From Pseudomonas sp. GM79 (GTDB lineage: Bacteria; Pseudomonadota; Gammaproteobacteria; Pseudomonadales; Pseudomonadaceae), in assembly GCF_000282495.1 (NCBI RefSeq), contig NZ_AKJE01000041.1, positions 1 to 64,000 of the forward strand: DNA of 64,000 nt. Reading direction: 5' to 3'. Below are positions 1 through 11,267 of the stretch, in pieces (within the stretch, counting starts at the first letter, position 1; every line of letters begins with the position of its first letter). The translations under genes and the position numbers were made by a program. Under the pieces are notes generated by a model. It saw only the letters and a program-made list of their open reading frames with translations. It did not search any database and was not told where the DNA came from.

Positions 1-2
1 CG

Positions 3-107
3 GAGCAGGACCGGAGCGAGGGCATGCCGAGCCTGGGCGAGGCACCGAACGAAAGGGGCAAGAGCGCTTTGGTTACTTTGGCGCTTTTCCAAAGTGACCC
101 GCTGTAA
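3..107 (+). repeat. Dispersed Pseudomonas repeat with short open frame, cut by the window edge
   Basis: One plus-strand frame is open from the window edge to TAA at 105-107 and would end in ALVTLALFQSDPL. I recall this peptide tail, and the flanking DNA down to about 195, from many unrelated Pseudomonas loci, which suggests a dispersed intergenic repeat and not a conserved gene. No start codon or ribosome site is visible. It lies downstream of gltA and its terminator. Whether any upstream protein really ends here cannot be judged from this window. Confidence 0.35.
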
Positions 108-210
108 GAGCGGAACCGCCAGCCGGCGCAACCGAAGAAATGGATATGTACACAACCATAAAGCCCCGGTCGGCCCTCAGGCCGCTGCGTAACTCAACGT
201 CAGGCACAAA

Positions 211-243
211 CAAAAACGGCCCCTATCCAATAGAGGCCGTTTC
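211..243 (-). terminator. Rho-independent terminator of gltA
   Basis: On the minus strand an AAACGGCC/GGCCGTTT stem closes a short loop and runs into a T tract, about 40 nt after the gltA stop codon. Confidence 0.85.
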
Positions 244-280
244 CGGTACAGCTCAAGACGTTATCGCAAGACAGCGCCTA

Positions 281-1567
281 TCAGCGGTCTTCAAGCCGAG
301 TGATATCACGCGACTCATAGCCAGTGTACAGCTGACGCGGACGGCCAATCTTGTACGGGCTGGAGAGCATTTCCTTCCAGTGGGAAATCCAGCCGACAGT
401 CCGCGCCAGAGCGAAGATCACGGTGAACATGCTGGTCGGAATGCCGATCGCCTTGAGGATGATCCCCGAGTAGAAGTCGACGTTCGGGTACAGCGAGCGT
501 TCGATGAAGTACGGATCGGTCAGGGCGATCTCTTCCAGGCGCATGGCCAGTTCGAGTTGCGGATCGTTGGTGATGCCCAGCTCTTTCAGCACTTCGTCGC
601 AGGTTTGCTTCATGACGGTGGCGCGTGGGTCGCGGTTTTTGTAAACCCGGTGACCGAAGCCCATCAGTTTGAACGGATCGTTCTTGTCCTTGGCCTTGGC
701 GATGTACTTGTCGATGTTCGAAACATCGCCAATCTCGTCAAGCATGGTCAGAACGGCTTCGTTCGCACCGCCGTGGGCAGGGCCCCACAGTGCAGCGATA
801 CCGGCGGCGATACAGGCGAACGGGTTGGCGCCCGACGAGCCGGCCAGGCGTACGGTAGAAGTCGATGCGTTCTGCTCGTGGTCGGCATGGAGGATGAAGA
901 TCCGGTCCATGGCCTTGGCGAGTACCGGGCTGATCGGTTTGATCTCGCACGGGGTGTTGAACATCATGTGCAGGAAGTTTTCCGCGTACGACAGGTCGTT
1001 GCGCGGGTACATCATGGGTTGGCCCATGGAGTACTTGTAAACCATTGCGGCCAGGGTCGGCATCTTGGCAACCAGGCGGATCGCGGAGATTTCGCGATGC
1101 TGCGGGTTATTGATGTCGAGGGAGTCGTGGTAGAAGGCCGAGAGGGCACCCACTACGCCGCACATGACGGCCATCGGGTGGGCGTCGCGACGGAAGCCGT
1201 TGAAGAAGGTCTTCAACTGCTCGTGAACCATGGTGTGGTTCTTCACGGTGCCGACGAACTGGGCCTTCTGTTCTGCGGTCGGCAATTCGCCGTTGAGCAG
1301 CAGATAGCAGGTTTCCAGGTAGTCCGACTTTTCAGCCAGCTGTTCGATCGGGTAGCCGCGGTGCAGCAGAATGCCGTTGTCGCCGTCAATATAGGTGATC
1401 TTCGACTCGCAGGAGGCAGTCGACATGAAACCAGGGTCAAAGGTGAAACGGCCCGTGGCCGTCAGGCCCCGAACATCGATAACATCGGGACCAACGGTGC
1501 CGGTTAAAATGGGCAGCTCGACGGGGGCTGCGCCCTCGATGATCAACTGCGCTTTTTTGTCAGCCAT
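281..1567 (-). CDS. gltA: Citrate synthase (type II)
   Basis: Condenses oxaloacetate and acetyl-CoA to citrate, the entry step of the TCA cycle, in the cytoplasm. The 428-residue length is that of the hexameric type II enzymes of Gram-negative bacteria, which are typically inhibited by NADH. The active-site His lies near residue 227 ([14 protein letters not shown]), followed by the [12 protein letters not shown] segment; the second His is in [14 protein letters not shown] near residue 305; the catalytic Asp is in YPNVDFYSG near residue 363. The gene is transcribed alone and away from sdhCDAB. It has a good promoter (1626-1653) and its own terminator (211-243). The ATG start matches the usual N-terminus of the family. 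Confidence 0.98.
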   Translation of the reverse strand: MADKKAQLIIEGAAPVELPILTGTVGPDVIDVRGLTATGRFTFDPGFMSTASCESKITYIDGDNGILLHRGYPIEQLAEKSDYLETCYLLLNGELPTAEQKAQFVGTVKNHTMVHEQLKTFFNGFRRDAHPMAVMCGVVGALSAFYHDSLDINNPQHREISAIRLVAKMPTLAAMVYKYSMGQPMMYPRNDLSYAENFLHMMFNTPCEIKPISPVLAKAMDRIFILHADHEQNASTSTVRLAGSSGANPFACIAAGIAALWGPAHGGANEAVLTMLDEIGDVSNIDKYIAKAKDKNDPFKLMGFGHRVYKNRDPRATVMKQTCDEVLKELGITNDPQLELAMRLEEIALTDPYFIERSLYPNVDFYSGIILKAIGIPTSMFTVIFALARTVGWISHWKEMLSSPYKIGRPRQLYTGYESRDITRLEDR

Positions 1568-1625
1568 GTGGCCTCCTATTTATGCTTGAAATCATCAGAC
1601 AGACCCCCCACGCAGGGCCCGCACC

Positions 1626-1653
1626 ACTATAGTGAGATAAATTCGAATGTCAA
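1626..1653 (-). promoter_or_regulatory. Sigma70-type promoter for gltA
   Basis: Read on the minus strand, TTGACA (1653-1648) is followed by a 16-nt spacer and TATAGT (1631-1626), close to the sigma70 consensus, about 60 nt upstream of the gltA ATG. Confidence 0.7.
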
Positions 1654-1767
1654 TTTGCCTAAAGTCTTGCTCCAGAAGGCTTTAACCGGACTTTTTCCTC
1701 GAAATTGACTGCCATTTACGCCTTTTATGTCACTTGTGCAATCAGCTATTAGGGGAAGGTGAACGCG

Positions 1768-1796
1768 TTGTCATTAGTAGCCTAACTGTCTATACT
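1768..1796 (+). promoter_or_regulatory. Sigma70-type promoter for the sdh-suc operon
   Basis: TTGTCA (1768-1773), a 17-nt spacer, then TATACT (1791-1796). It sits about 130 nt upstream of sdhC and faces away from the gltA promoter. The 362-bp gltA/sdhC gap holds these two promoters and a GC-rich sdhC leader with no gene of its own. The long leader leaves room for post-transcriptional control; in Pseudomonas sdh mRNA is a known target of the iron-responsive PrrF sRNAs, but I cannot demonstrate a pairing site here. Confidence 0.65.
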
Positions 1797-1929
1797 CGGC
1801 CACCGACCGCCAGGGGCTTTTGGGCCTGCTTTATTGGGGGTCGCATCCCTGGGTGGTGGTTACCTGACCAGTGCACTCCCCAACAACTTTGCCCTGATTG
1901 TTAGGGGCTCTTCAGTGTGAAAAAAAGCC

Positions 1930-2304
1930 GTGAAAAGCCAACGACCTGTAAACCTAGACCTAAGGACCATCAAACTCCCCATCACCGGCGTTACGTCGTT
2001 TCTTCACCGTGTTTCCGGCATCATCCTCTTCCTGGGCCTTGGCTTCATGCTTTATGCATTGGGCAAATCTCTGGGTTCCGAGGAAGGTTTTGCCGAGGTG
2101 AAGGCATGCTTGACCAGCCCGCTGGCCAAGTTCGTAGCATGGGGCCTCCTGTCCGCTCTTCTGTATCACCTGGTAGCCGGTGTGCGCCATTTGATTATGG
2201 ATATGGGCATCGGTGAGACGCTGGAAGGCGGCAAACTGGGCTCGCAAATCATTATCGCCGTATCTGCGGTGTTGATCGTTCTGGCGGGAGTTTGGATATG
2301 GTAA
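1930..2304 (+). CDS. sdhC: Succinate dehydrogenase cytochrome b556 subunit
   Basis: Membrane anchor of respiratory complex II. With SdhD it holds haem b and the ubiquinone site and docks SdhAB to the inner membrane. 124 residues with three predicted transmembrane segments. The family signature RPVNLDL is at the N-terminus, followed by the conserved SFLHRVSG before helix 1. A His in YHLVAGVRH of helix 2 is the likely haem ligand. Translation begins at GTG (1930); another GTG at 1917 is in a different frame. It is the first gene of the sdhCDAB-sucAB-lpdG-sucCD run and overlaps sdhD by 7 nt, so the two anchors are probably translationally coupled. Confidence 0.96.
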   Translation: MKSQRPVNLDLRTIKLPITGVTSFLHRVSGIILFLGLGFMLYALGKSLGSEEGFAEVKACLTSPLAKFVAWGLLSALLYHLVAGVRHLIMDMGIGETLEGGKLGSQIIIAVSAVLIVLAGVWIW

Positions 2305-2666
2305 CCAGCGTTACGAACCTGTCGCGTTCGGGCCTCTATGACTGGATGGCACAGCGTGTGTCTGCGGTCGTTCTCGCGGCTTATTTCATCTTCCTGATCG
2401 GATACCTCGTTGCGAATCCAGGCATTGGCTACGACCAATGGCATGCCCTGTTCGCCCACAACGGGATGCGTATCTTCAGTCTGCTGGCCCTTGTAGCCCT
2501 GGGCGCTCACGCCTGGGTCGGCATGTGGACCATCGCGACTGACTACCTGACGCCGATGGCGCTGGGCAAGTCCGCGACTGCAGTACGTTTCCTTTTCCAG
2601 GCAGTATGCGGCGTTGCGATGTTCGCTTACTTCGTCTGGGGTGTGCAGATTCTCTGGGGTATCTGA
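2298..2666 (+). CDS. sdhD: Succinate dehydrogenase hydrophobic membrane anchor subunit
   Basis: Second membrane anchor of complex II; forms the quinone pocket and haem b site with SdhC. 122 residues and three transmembrane segments. I place the start at ATG 2298, because a strong ribosome site (GGCGGGAG, 2283-2290) lies 7 nt upstream; an in-frame TTG at 2292 would add two residues but is less likely. The protein ends three bases before the sdhA ATG, consistent with one polycistronic message. The short IATDYLTP segment in the second half is typical of the family. Confidence 0.95.
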   Translation: MVTSVTNLSRSGLYDWMAQRVSAVVLAAYFIFLIGYLVANPGIGYDQWHALFAHNGMRIFSLLALVALGAHAWVGMWTIATDYLTPMALGKSATAVRFLFQAVCGVAMFAYFVWGVQILWGI

Positions 2667-2669
2667 TCC

Positions 2670-4442
2670 ATGGCTAACATTCCAACGATTTCTTTCGACG
2701 CCATCATTATTGGTGGCGGCGGTGCCGGCATGCGCGCAGCGCTGCAACTGGCACAAGGCGGTCACAAGACTGCCGTGATCACCAAGGTTTTCCCGACGCG
2801 TTCGCACACCGTATCGGCTCAGGGTGGCATCACCTGCGCTATCGCTTCTGCGGACCCGAACGATGACTGGCGCTGGCACATGTACGATACCGTCAAGGGT
2901 TCCGACTACATCGGTGACCAGGACGCTATCGAATACATGTGTCAGGAAGGCCCGGCTGCGGTGTTTGAACTGGACCACATGGGTCTGCCGTTCTCCCGTA
3001 CCGAGCAAGGCCGTATCTATCAGCGTCCATTCGGCGGTCAGTCGAAGGATTACGGTAAAGGCGGGCAGGCTGCCCGTACCTGCGCCGCTTCCGACCGTAC
3101 CGGTCACGCGCTGCTGCATACCCTTTATCAGGGCAACCTGAAAGCTGGCACCACGTTCCTTAACGAGTACTACGCTGTTGATCTGGTGAAGAACCAGGAC
3201 GGCGCATTCGTCGGCGTGATTGCCATCTGCATCGAAACCGGCGAAACCACCTACATCCGCGCCAAGGCTACCGTACTGGCCACCGGCGGTGCAGGTCGTA
3301 TCTACGCGTCGACCACCAACGCCCTGATCAACACCGGTGACGGCGTTGGTATGGCGCTGCGTGCAGGCGTGCCGGTACAAGACATCGAAATGTGGCAGTT
3401 CCACCCGACCGGCATCGCCGGCGCCGGTGTACTGGTTACCGAAGGTTGCCGTGGTGAAGGTGGTTACCTGATCAACAAGCACGGCGAGCGTTTCATGGAG
3501 CGTTATGCTCCGAACGCCAAAGACCTTGCCGGTCGTGACGTCGTTGCCCGTTCGATGGTTAAAGAGATCATCGCCGGCAACGGTTGCGGTCCGAATGGCG
3601 ACCACGTAATGCTCAAACTCGACCACTTGGGCGAGGAAGTGCTGCACAGCCGTCTGCCAGGCATCTGCGAACTGTCCAAGACTTTCGCACACGTTGACCC
3701 TGTTGTTGCTCCAGTTCCGGTCGTTCCGACCTGCCACTATATGATGGGCGGCGTTCCGACCAACATTCACGGTCAGGCAATCACCCAGAACGACGAAGGC
3801 GTCGACCAAATCATCCCTGGCCTGTTCGCAGTGGGTGAAGTGGCGTGCGTATCGGTTCACGGCGCCAACCGTCTGGGCGGCAACTCGCTGCTCGACCTGG
3901 TGGTATTCGGCCGCGCTGCCGGCCTGCACCTGGAAAAAGCGCTGAGCGACGGTATCGAATACGATGACGCCACCGACGCTGACATCAACGCGGCCCTGGC
4001 ACGTCTGTCCGCTCTGAACGAGCGTACCGAAGGTGAAGACGTGGCAACCCTGCGTCGCGAACTGCAAAGCTGCATGCAGAACTACTTCGGTGTGTTCCGT
4101 ACCGGAGAATACATGCAGAAGGGTATTGCTCAGCTGGCTGATCTGCGCGTGCGTATCGCCAACGTCAAGATCAACGACAAGAGCCAGGCCTTCAACACCG
4201 CGCGTATCGAAGCGCTGGAACTGCAGAACCTGCTGGAAGTGGCCGAAGCCACTGCTATCGCTGCAGAAGTGCGCAAAGAGTCCCGCGGTGCTCACGCCCG
4301 TGAAGACTTCGAAGACCGTGACGATGAAAACTGGCTGTGCCACACCCTGTACTTCCCGGGTGACAAGCGCGTTGCCAAGCGTGCTGTGAACTTCTCGCCG
4401 AAGACTGTTCCGACTTTTGAACCTAAGATTCGGACTTATTAA
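2670..4442 (+). CDS. sdhA: Succinate dehydrogenase flavoprotein subunit
   Basis: Catalytic subunit of complex II; oxidises succinate to fumarate on covalently bound FAD at the cytoplasmic face of the membrane. 590 residues, the usual length. The FAD-binding [11 protein letters not shown] motif is near residues 16-26. The His for flavin linkage is His45 in [10 protein letters not shown]. Substrate-binding and catalytic segments include [11 protein letters not shown] and RGEGGYL, and the late [13 protein letters not shown] motif is intact. It follows sdhD by 3 nt and precedes sdhB by 11 nt. Nothing is missing or altered in the motifs I could check. Confidence 0.98.
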   Translation: MANIPTISFDAIIIGGGGAGMRAALQLAQGGHKTAVITKVFPTRSHTVSAQGGITCAIASADPNDDWRWHMYDTVKGSDYIGDQDAIEYMCQEGPAAVFELDHMGLPFSRTEQGRIYQRPFGGQSKDYGKGGQAARTCAASDRTGHALLHTLYQGNLKAGTTFLNEYYAVDLVKNQDGAFVGVIAICIETGETTYIRAKATVLATGGAGRIYASTTNALINTGDGVGMALRAGVPVQDIEMWQFHPTGIAGAGVLVTEGCRGEGGYLINKHGERFMERYAPNAKDLAGRDVVARSMVKEIIAGNGCGPNGDHVMLKLDHLGEEVLHSRLPGICELSKTFAHVDPVVAPVPVVPTCHYMMGGVPTNIHGQAITQNDEGVDQIIPGLFAVGEVACVSVHGANRLGGNSLLDLVVFGRAAGLHLEKALSDGIEYDDATDADINAALARLSALNERTEGEDVATLRRELQSCMQNYFGVFRTGEYMQKGIAQLADLRVRIANVKINDKSQAFNTARIEALELQNLLEVAEATAIAAEVRKESRGAHAREDFEDRDDENWLCHTLYFPGDKRVAKRAVNFSPKTVPTFEPKIRTY

Positions 4443-4453
4443 GGGTGGCCGTC

Positions 4454-5158
4454 ATGTTGCAAGTCAGTGTTTATCGTTACAACCCTGATCAGGACGCTGC
4501 GCCGTTCATGCAGGAATTCCAGGTTGATACCGGTGGTAAAGACCTGATGGTGCTGGACGTGCTGGCCCTGATCAAAGAGCAGGACGAAGGTTTCTCCTAT
4601 CGTCGCTCTTGCCGTGAAGGTGTTTGCGGTTCCGACGGCATGAACATCAACGGCAAAAACGGTCTGGCATGCATCACGCCGCTGTCTGCCGTCGTAAAAC
4701 GTAACAAGCTGATCGTTCGTCCGCTGCCAGGTTTGCCGGTTATCCGTGACCTGGTCGTCGATATGAGCATCTTCTACAAGCAATACGAAAAGGTTAAGCC
4801 ATACCTGCAGAACGACACGCCGGCTCCGGCCATCGAGCGTCTGCAGTCCCCTGAAGAGCGTGAAAAGCTCGACGGTCTGTACGAGTGCATCCTGTGCGCT
4901 TGCTGCTCGACTTCGTGCCCGTCCTTCTGGTGGAACCCGGACAAGTTCCTGGGGCCGGCTGCTCTGCTGCAAGCCTATCGCTTCCTGGCAGACAGTCGCG
5001 ACAACAAGACATCCGAGCGTCTGGCTTCGCTGGATGACCCGTTCAGCGTATTCCGCTGCCGGGGCATCATGAACTGCGTCAACGTTTGTCCGAAAGGCCT
5101 GAACCCGACTAAGGCCATCGGTCACATCCGTAACATGCTGCTGCAAAGCGGCGTGTGA
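4454..5158 (+). CDS. sdhB: Succinate dehydrogenase iron-sulfur subunit
   Basis: Carries electrons from the SdhA flavin to ubiquinone through three Fe-S clusters. The [2Fe-2S] ligands are in CREGVCGSDGMNING near residue 53; the [4Fe-4S] and [3Fe-4S] ligands are in CILCACCSTSCPSFW and in CRGIMNCVNVCPKGLNP. I choose ATG 4454, giving 234 residues and an N-terminus MLQVSVYRYNP like that of other pseudomonads, because AGGGTGG at 4442-4448 is well spaced for it. A GTG at 4445 is also in frame but has no ribosome site. It is followed by a terminator-like hairpin before sucA. Confidence 0.97.
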   Translation: MLQVSVYRYNPDQDAAPFMQEFQVDTGGKDLMVLDVLALIKEQDEGFSYRRSCREGVCGSDGMNINGKNGLACITPLSAVVKRNKLIVRPLPGLPVIRDLVVDMSIFYKQYEKVKPYLQNDTPAPAIERLQSPEEREKLDGLYECILCACCSTSCPSFWWNPDKFLGPAALLQAYRFLADSRDNKTSERLASLDDPFSVFRCRGIMNCVNVCPKGLNPTKAIGHIRNMLLQSGV

Positions 5159-5212
5159 TTCAGCTGCTGTAACCCGGCTGTTGTAAAAGTTGTACCGCTG
5201 TACCCGTAGATG

Positions 5213-5247
5213 CTACGGCGCAGGCTTCAACCGGCGCCGTAGTTTTA
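5213..5247 (+). terminator. Terminator or attenuator between sdhB and sucA
   Basis: A perfect 9-bp inverted repeat, CTACGGCGC (5213-5221) and GCGCCGTAG (5234-5242), is followed by TTTT. It lies in the 276-bp gap between sdhB and sucA. It may end part of the sdh transcripts, giving separate sdh and suc expression levels. Confidence 0.6.
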
Positions 5248-5434
5248 ACCTGGGCAGCAGCTTATAAGGCTGCGGCTCTTATTTTGAAGAAATGAGACAA
5301 GCAGGGGCATCCGGGCTGGTACCCGGACTATCAGCGTGATCCTAAGTGGCTTGTTTTAGTCGCTGCATTCGGACTTCTGCAAGTTTTCTCGGTGTCGACG
5401 CCGGTGGTGTTCCCCTAACCGAGGGTGACCAAGC

Positions 5435-8266
5435 ATGCAAGAAAGCGTGATGCAGCGCATGTGGAACAGCGCCTACCTATCCGGTAGTAACGCTGCCTAT
5501 GTGGAAGAGCTCTACGAGCTCTACCTGCACGACCCTAACGCTGTGCCAGAAGAGTGGCGCACCTACTTCCAGAAGTTGCCTGCTGATGGCAACACTGCCA
5601 CCGATGTTTCGCACTCCACAATTCGCGATCATTTCGTCTTGCTGGCAAAGAACCAGCGCCGCGCCCAACCGGTTTCCGCCGGTAGCGTGAGCAGTGAGCA
5701 CGAGAAGAAGCAAGTTGAAGTGCTGCGATTGATCCAGGCCTACCGTATGCGTGGCCACCAGGCAGCCCAGCTTGACCCGCTGGGGCTGTGGCAGCGTCCT
5801 GCACCTGCAGACCTGTCAATCAATCATTACGGCTTGACCAATGCCGATCTTGATACGACCTTCCGTGCCGGCGACCTGTTCATCGGCAAAGAGGAGGCGA
5901 GCCTACGCGAAATTCACGAAGCGTTGCAGCAGACATATTGCCGCACCATCGGCGCTGAATTTACGCATATCACCGATTCCGAGCAGCGCCAGTGGTTCCA
6001 GCAGCGTCTGGAAAGCGTGCGCGGCCGTCCGACGTACTCCGTCGACATCAAGAGCCACCTGCTTGAGCGCGTCACCGCCGGCGAAGGCCTGGAAAAATAC
6101 CTCGGGACCAAATACCCGGGTACCAAGCGTTTCGGTCTGGAAGGCGGCGAGAGCCTGATTCCGATGCTCGACGAGCTGATCCAGCGTTCCGGTTCTTACG
6201 GCACCAAGGAAATCGTGATCGGCATGGCCCACCGTGGCCGTCTCAACGTGCTGGTCAACACCTTCGGCAAGAACCCGCGCGAGCTGTTCGACGAGTTCGA
6301 AGGCAAGAAGAAGGTCGAGCTGGGTTCCGGTGACGTTAAGTATCACCAGGGCTTCTCGTCCAACGTGATGACCACCGGCGGTGAAGTTCACCTGGCCATG
6401 GCGTTCAACCCTTCCCACCTGGAAATCGTTTCCCCGGTGGTCGAGGGTTCGGTTCGCGCCCGTCAGGATCGTCGTAACGACCCTACCGGCGAGAAGGTTC
6501 TGCCGATCTCCATCCACGGTGATGCGGCATTCGCCGGTCAAGGCGTGGTGATGGAAACCTTCCAGATGTCGCAGACCCGCGGTTTCAAGACCGGCGGCAC
6601 CGTGCACATCGTGATCAACAACCAGGTCGGTTTCACCATCAGCAACCCGCTGGACTCGCGCTCCACCGAGTACGCGACCGACGTTGCGAAGATGATCCAG
6701 GCGCCGATCCTCCATGTGAATGGTGATGATCCGGAAGCCGTGTTGTTCGTGACCCAGCTGGCCATCGACTACCGCATGCAGTTCAAGCGTGACGTGGTGA
6801 TCGACCTGGTCTGCTACCGTCGTCGCGGCCACAACGAGGCCGACGAGCCTAGCGGCACCCAGCCAATCATGTATCAGCAGATCACCAAACAGCGCACTAC
6901 CCGTGAGCTGTATGCCGATCGTCTGACCCAGGGCGGTGTGCTGGACGCAGAGCGTGTTCAGGCGAAAGTCGACGAATACCGCAATGCGCTGGACAACGGC
7001 CTGCATGTGGTAAAAAGCCTGGTCAAAGAGCCGAACAAAGAGTTGTTCGTGGATTGGCGTCCGTATCTGGGCCACGCCTGGACCGCGCGTCACGACACTC
7101 GCTTCGATCTGAAAACCTTGCAGGAACTGTCCGCCAAGCTGCTGGAAATTCCGGAAGGCTTCGTGGTTCAGCGCCAGGTCTCGAAAATCTACGAAGACCG
7201 TCAGAAAATGCAAGCCGGCGGCCTGCCGATCAACTGGGGTTACGCCGAAACCATGGCGTACGCGACCCTGGCGTTCGAAGGTCACCCGATTCGCATGACG
7301 GGTCAGGACATCGGTCGCGGTACGTTCTCGCACCGTCACGCTGTCTTGCACAACCAGAAAGACGCGGGTACCTACGTCCCGCTGCAAAACCTGTACAAGG
7401 GCCAGCCACGTTTCGACCTGTACGATTCGTTCCTGTCCGAAGAAGCCGTGCTGGCGTTCGAATACGGTTACTCGACCACCACGCCTGAGGCGCTGGTGAT
7501 CTGGGAAGCCCAGTTCGGCGACTTCGCCAACGGTGCCCAAGTGGTTATCGACCAGTTCATCACCAGTGGCGAGCACAAGTGGGGCCGTCTCTGCGGTCTG
7601 ACCATGCTGCTGCCGCACGGTTATGAAGGTCAGGGTCCGGAGCACTCTTCGGCTCGTCTGGAGCGTTACCTGCAACTGTGCGCCGAGCACAATGTTCAGG
7701 TTGCCGTCCCGACCACCCCGGCTCAGATCTACCACTTGCTGCGTCGTCAGGTGATTCGCCCGCTGCGCAAGCCGTTGATCGTCCTGACTCCGAAGTCGCT
7801 GCTGCGTCACAAACTGGCCATCTCGACCCTGGAAGATCTGGCCGAAGGTTCGTTCCAGACCGTTATCCCGGAAATCGATGCCCTGGACCCGAAAAAGGTC
7901 GAGCGCGTTGTTCTGTGTAGCGGCAAGGTCTACTACGACCTGCTGGAAAAACGCCGTGCCGAAGGTCGTGATGACATCGCCATCGTGCGTATCGAGCAGC
8001 TGTACCCATTCCCTGAGGACGACCTGAAAGAAGTCCTGGCTCCTTACACCAACGCCAAGCATGCCGTTTGGTGTCAGGAAGAGCCGATGAACCAGGGTGC
8101 CTGGTACTGCAGCCAACACCACTTGCGTCGTAGCATCAGTACGCTCAACAAGTCTCTCGTACTCGAGTACGCGGGCCGTGAGGCTTCTGCTGCACCTGCT
8201 TGTGGTTATGCATCGATGCACGCTGAGCAGCAGGAACAACTGCTGCAAGACGCCTTTACTGTTTAA
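5435..8266 (+). CDS. sucA: 2-oxoglutarate dehydrogenase E1 component
   Basis: Thiamine-diphosphate-dependent decarboxylase of the 2-oxoglutarate dehydrogenase complex; it passes the succinyl group to the lipoyl arm of SucB. 943 residues, the standard length. The N-terminus has the E2-binding type start (SAYLSGSNAAYVEELYELYL). The ThDP region runs through IHGDAAFAGQG near residue 362 to VINNQVGFT. The transketolase-like domain has GQDIGRGTFSHRHAVL near residue 625 and EAQFGDFANGAQV. ATG 5435 has GAGGGTGA just upstream. sucB follows after 42 nt in the same run. Confidence 0.98.
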   Translation: MQESVMQRMWNSAYLSGSNAAYVEELYELYLHDPNAVPEEWRTYFQKLPADGNTATDVSHSTIRDHFVLLAKNQRRAQPVSAGSVSSEHEKKQVEVLRLIQAYRMRGHQAAQLDPLGLWQRPAPADLSINHYGLTNADLDTTFRAGDLFIGKEEASLREIHEALQQTYCRTIGAEFTHITDSEQRQWFQQRLESVRGRPTYSVDIKSHLLERVTAGEGLEKYLGTKYPGTKRFGLEGGESLIPMLDELIQRSGSYGTKEIVIGMAHRGRLNVLVNTFGKNPRELFDEFEGKKKVELGSGDVKYHQGFSSNVMTTGGEVHLAMAFNPSHLEIVSPVVEGSVRARQDRRNDPTGEKVLPISIHGDAAFAGQGVVMETFQMSQTRGFKTGGTVHIVINNQVGFTISNPLDSRSTEYATDVAKMIQAPILHVNGDDPEAVLFVTQLAIDYRMQFKRDVVIDLVCYRRRGHNEADEPSGTQPIMYQQITKQRTTRELYADRLTQGGVLDAERVQAKVDEYRNALDNGLHVVKSLVKEPNKELFVDWRPYLGHAWTARHDTRFDLKTLQELSAKLLEIPEGFVVQRQVSKIYEDRQKMQAGGLPINWGYAETMAYATLAFEGHPIRMTGQDIGRGTFSHRHAVLHNQKDAGTYVPLQNLYKGQPRFDLYDSFLSEEAVLAFEYGYSTTTPEALVIWEAQFGDFANGAQVVIDQFITSGEHKWGRLCGLTMLLPHGYEGQGPEHSSARLERYLQLCAEHNVQVAVPTTPAQIYHLLRRQVIRPLRKPLIVLTPKSLLRHKLAISTLEDLAEGSFQTVIPEIDALDPKKVERVVLCSGKVYYDLLEKRRAEGRDDIAIVRIEQLYPFPEDDLKEVLAPYTNAKHAVWCQEEPMNQGAWYCSQHHLRRSISTLNKSLVLEYAGREASAAPACGYASMHAEQQEQLLQDAFTV

Positions 8267-8308
8267 CGCCTTCGCGCACCTGAAACCGAATTTAAGGACC
8301 CACAGATA

Positions 8309-9526
8309 ATGGCTATCGAAATCAAAGCCCCCACTTTCCCGGAATCGGTTGCCGATGGCACCGTTGCCACCTGGCACAAAAAACCGGGCGACGCCGTCAA
8401 GCGTGACGAACTGATCGTCGACATCGAAACTGACAAAGTCGTACTGGAAGTGTTGGCCACCGCTGATGGCGTGCTGGGCGCTATCGTCAAGAACGAAGGC
8501 GACACCGTTCTGTCCGACGAAGTTCTGGGCTCCATCGGTGAGGGCAGTGCTGCCGCCGCTGCTCCAGCCGCCGCTGCTGCACCTGCTGCTGCCGCTGCTC
8601 CTGCCGAAGCGGGCGAAGACGATCCTGTTGCTGCACCGGCTGCTCGCAAGCTGGCTGAAGAAAACGGCATCAACATCGCTTCCGTTGCCGGCACCGGCAA
8701 AGGCGGTCGCGTGACCAAGGAAGACGTTGTTGCCGCTGTAGCTGCCAAGAAAGCCGCTCCGGCTGCCGCGCCTGCCAAGGCTGCTGCGCCTGCCGCTGCT
8801 GCCCCGGTGTTCGCTGCCGGCGATCGCATCGAGAAGCGCGTACCGATGACCCGCGTGCGGGCCACCGTTGCCAAGCGTCTGGTTGAAGCTCAATCGAACA
8901 TGGCAATGCTGACCACTTTCAACGAAGTCGACATGACCGAAGTCATGGCCCTGCGTTCGAAGTACAAGGATCTGTTCGAGAAGTCCCACAACGGCGTGCG
9001 CCTGGGCTTCATGTCGTTCTTCGTCAAGGCTGCCACCGAAGCACTGAAACGCTTCCCGGCTGTCAACGCGTCGATCGACGGTGCCGACATCGTTTACCAC
9101 GGCTACGCCGACGTCGGTGTTGCTGTTTCCAGCGACCGCGGCCTGGTTGTACCGGTTCTGCGTAACGCCGAACTGATGAGCCTGGCTGAAATCGAAGGCG
9201 GCATCGCCACCTTCGGCAAGAAGGCTCGTGACGGCAAGCTGTCGATGGACGAAATGACCGGTGGTACGTTCACCATCACCAACGGTGGTACCTTCGGTTC
9301 GATGATGTCGACTCCGATCGTCAACCCGCCACAAGCGGCCATCCTGGGCATGCACAACATTCTGCAGCGTCCTATGGCGATCAACGGTCAAGTCGTTATC
9401 CGTCCGATGATGTACCTCGCTCTGTCCTACGATCACCGTTTGATCGACGGCAAAGAAGCTGTGACCTTCCTGGTTACCATCAAGAACCTGCTGGAAGACC
9501 CGGCTCGTTTGCTGCTGGATATCTGA
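8309..9526 (+). CDS. sucB: Dihydrolipoamide succinyltransferase (E2 of 2-oxoglutarate dehydrogenase)
   Basis: Core acyltransferase of the 2-oxoglutarate dehydrogenase complex; transfers succinyl from lipoamide to CoA. 405 residues. An N-terminal lipoyl domain carries the lipoylated Lys43 in ETDKVVLEV. An Ala/Pro-rich linker (about 80-105) follows, then the peripheral-subunit-binding domain ([11 protein letters not shown] to GGRVTKEDV), a second Ala/Pro linker, and the catalytic domain with the HxxxDG motif in [12 protein letters not shown] near residue 376. The repetitive Ala/Pro linkers explain the long open frames seen on the opposite strand here. AAGGA upstream of ATG 8309 is a normal ribosome site. 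Confidence 0.98.
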   Translation: MAIEIKAPTFPESVADGTVATWHKKPGDAVKRDELIVDIETDKVVLEVLATADGVLGAIVKNEGDTVLSDEVLGSIGEGSAAAAAPAAAAAPAAAAAPAEAGEDDPVAAPAARKLAEENGINIASVAGTGKGGRVTKEDVVAAVAAKKAAPAAAPAKAAAPAAAAPVFAAGDRIEKRVPMTRVRATVAKRLVEAQSNMAMLTTFNEVDMTEVMALRSKYKDLFEKSHNGVRLGFMSFFVKAATEALKRFPAVNASIDGADIVYHGYADVGVAVSSDRGLVVPVLRNAELMSLAEIEGGIATFGKKARDGKLSMDEMTGGTFTITNGGTFGSMMSTPIVNPPQAAILGMHNILQRPMAINGQVVIRPMMYLALSYDHRLIDGKEAVTFLVTIKNLLEDPARLLLDI

Positions 9527-9542
9527 TTTCGTTGCACGGGCC

Positions 9543-9610
9543 GCTCAGTGATGGACGGCCCTTCTGTAATGACCAGCTTCGTCCCACGACGGTCCCCAAA
9601 AGGGGCCGTC
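9543..9610 (+). other. Two small hairpins in the sucB-lpdG gap
   Basis: The 110-nt gap contains a GGGCCG/CGGCCC inverted repeat followed by TTCT, and ACGGTCCCC/GGGGCCGT around an AAAA loop just before the lpdG ribosome site (GAGAAGGA). The first may act as a weak terminator, the second as an mRNA stabiliser or processing site. No gene is present. Confidence 0.35.
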
Positions 9611-9633
9611 CGGTTTGATTCGAGAAGGAATGA

Positions 9634-11073
<1,440 letters not shown>

Positions 11074-11153
11074 GACAATAAGAAACCACGGCGGTACGGC
11101 CCGTCGTGAGCCTTGCATGCAAGACTCACCGCGGAATGTCCGCTGGACGCAGT

Positions 11154-11192
11154 CTTGCGTAGCTGCACCGGGTAACTGGAAAGCTACGCAAG
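11154..11192 (+). other. Stem-loop in the sucC leader
   Basis: In the 194-nt lpdG-sucC gap, CTTGCGTAGCT (11154-11164) and AGCTACGCAAG (11182-11192) form a perfect 11-bp stem with a 17-nt loop and no T tract. Further GGTGC/GCACC pairings follow up to the sucC start region. This looks like a structured leader or a processing site, not a terminator. Function unknown. Confidence 0.45.
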
Positions 11193-11267
11193 CAGCAGTC
11201 ACAGGTGGTGCGGCACCAGAACGGTGCAGCACCGAATGCGCAGTACCTAACGAAGACGGTAATAAGC

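Noticed and set aside
2166..4343. 725-residue open frame on the minus strand across sdhD and sdhA
   Set aside because: It is antisense to strongly conserved SdhD and SdhA, begins inside another gene and shows low-complexity composition from codon bias. High-GC Pseudomonas genes often leave such long antisense frames.
5903..9436. 1177-residue minus-strand frame over sucA and sucB
   Set aside because: Antisense to both genes; its Gly/Ser-rich stretch mirrors the Ala/Pro linkers of SucB. No ribosome site or promoter.
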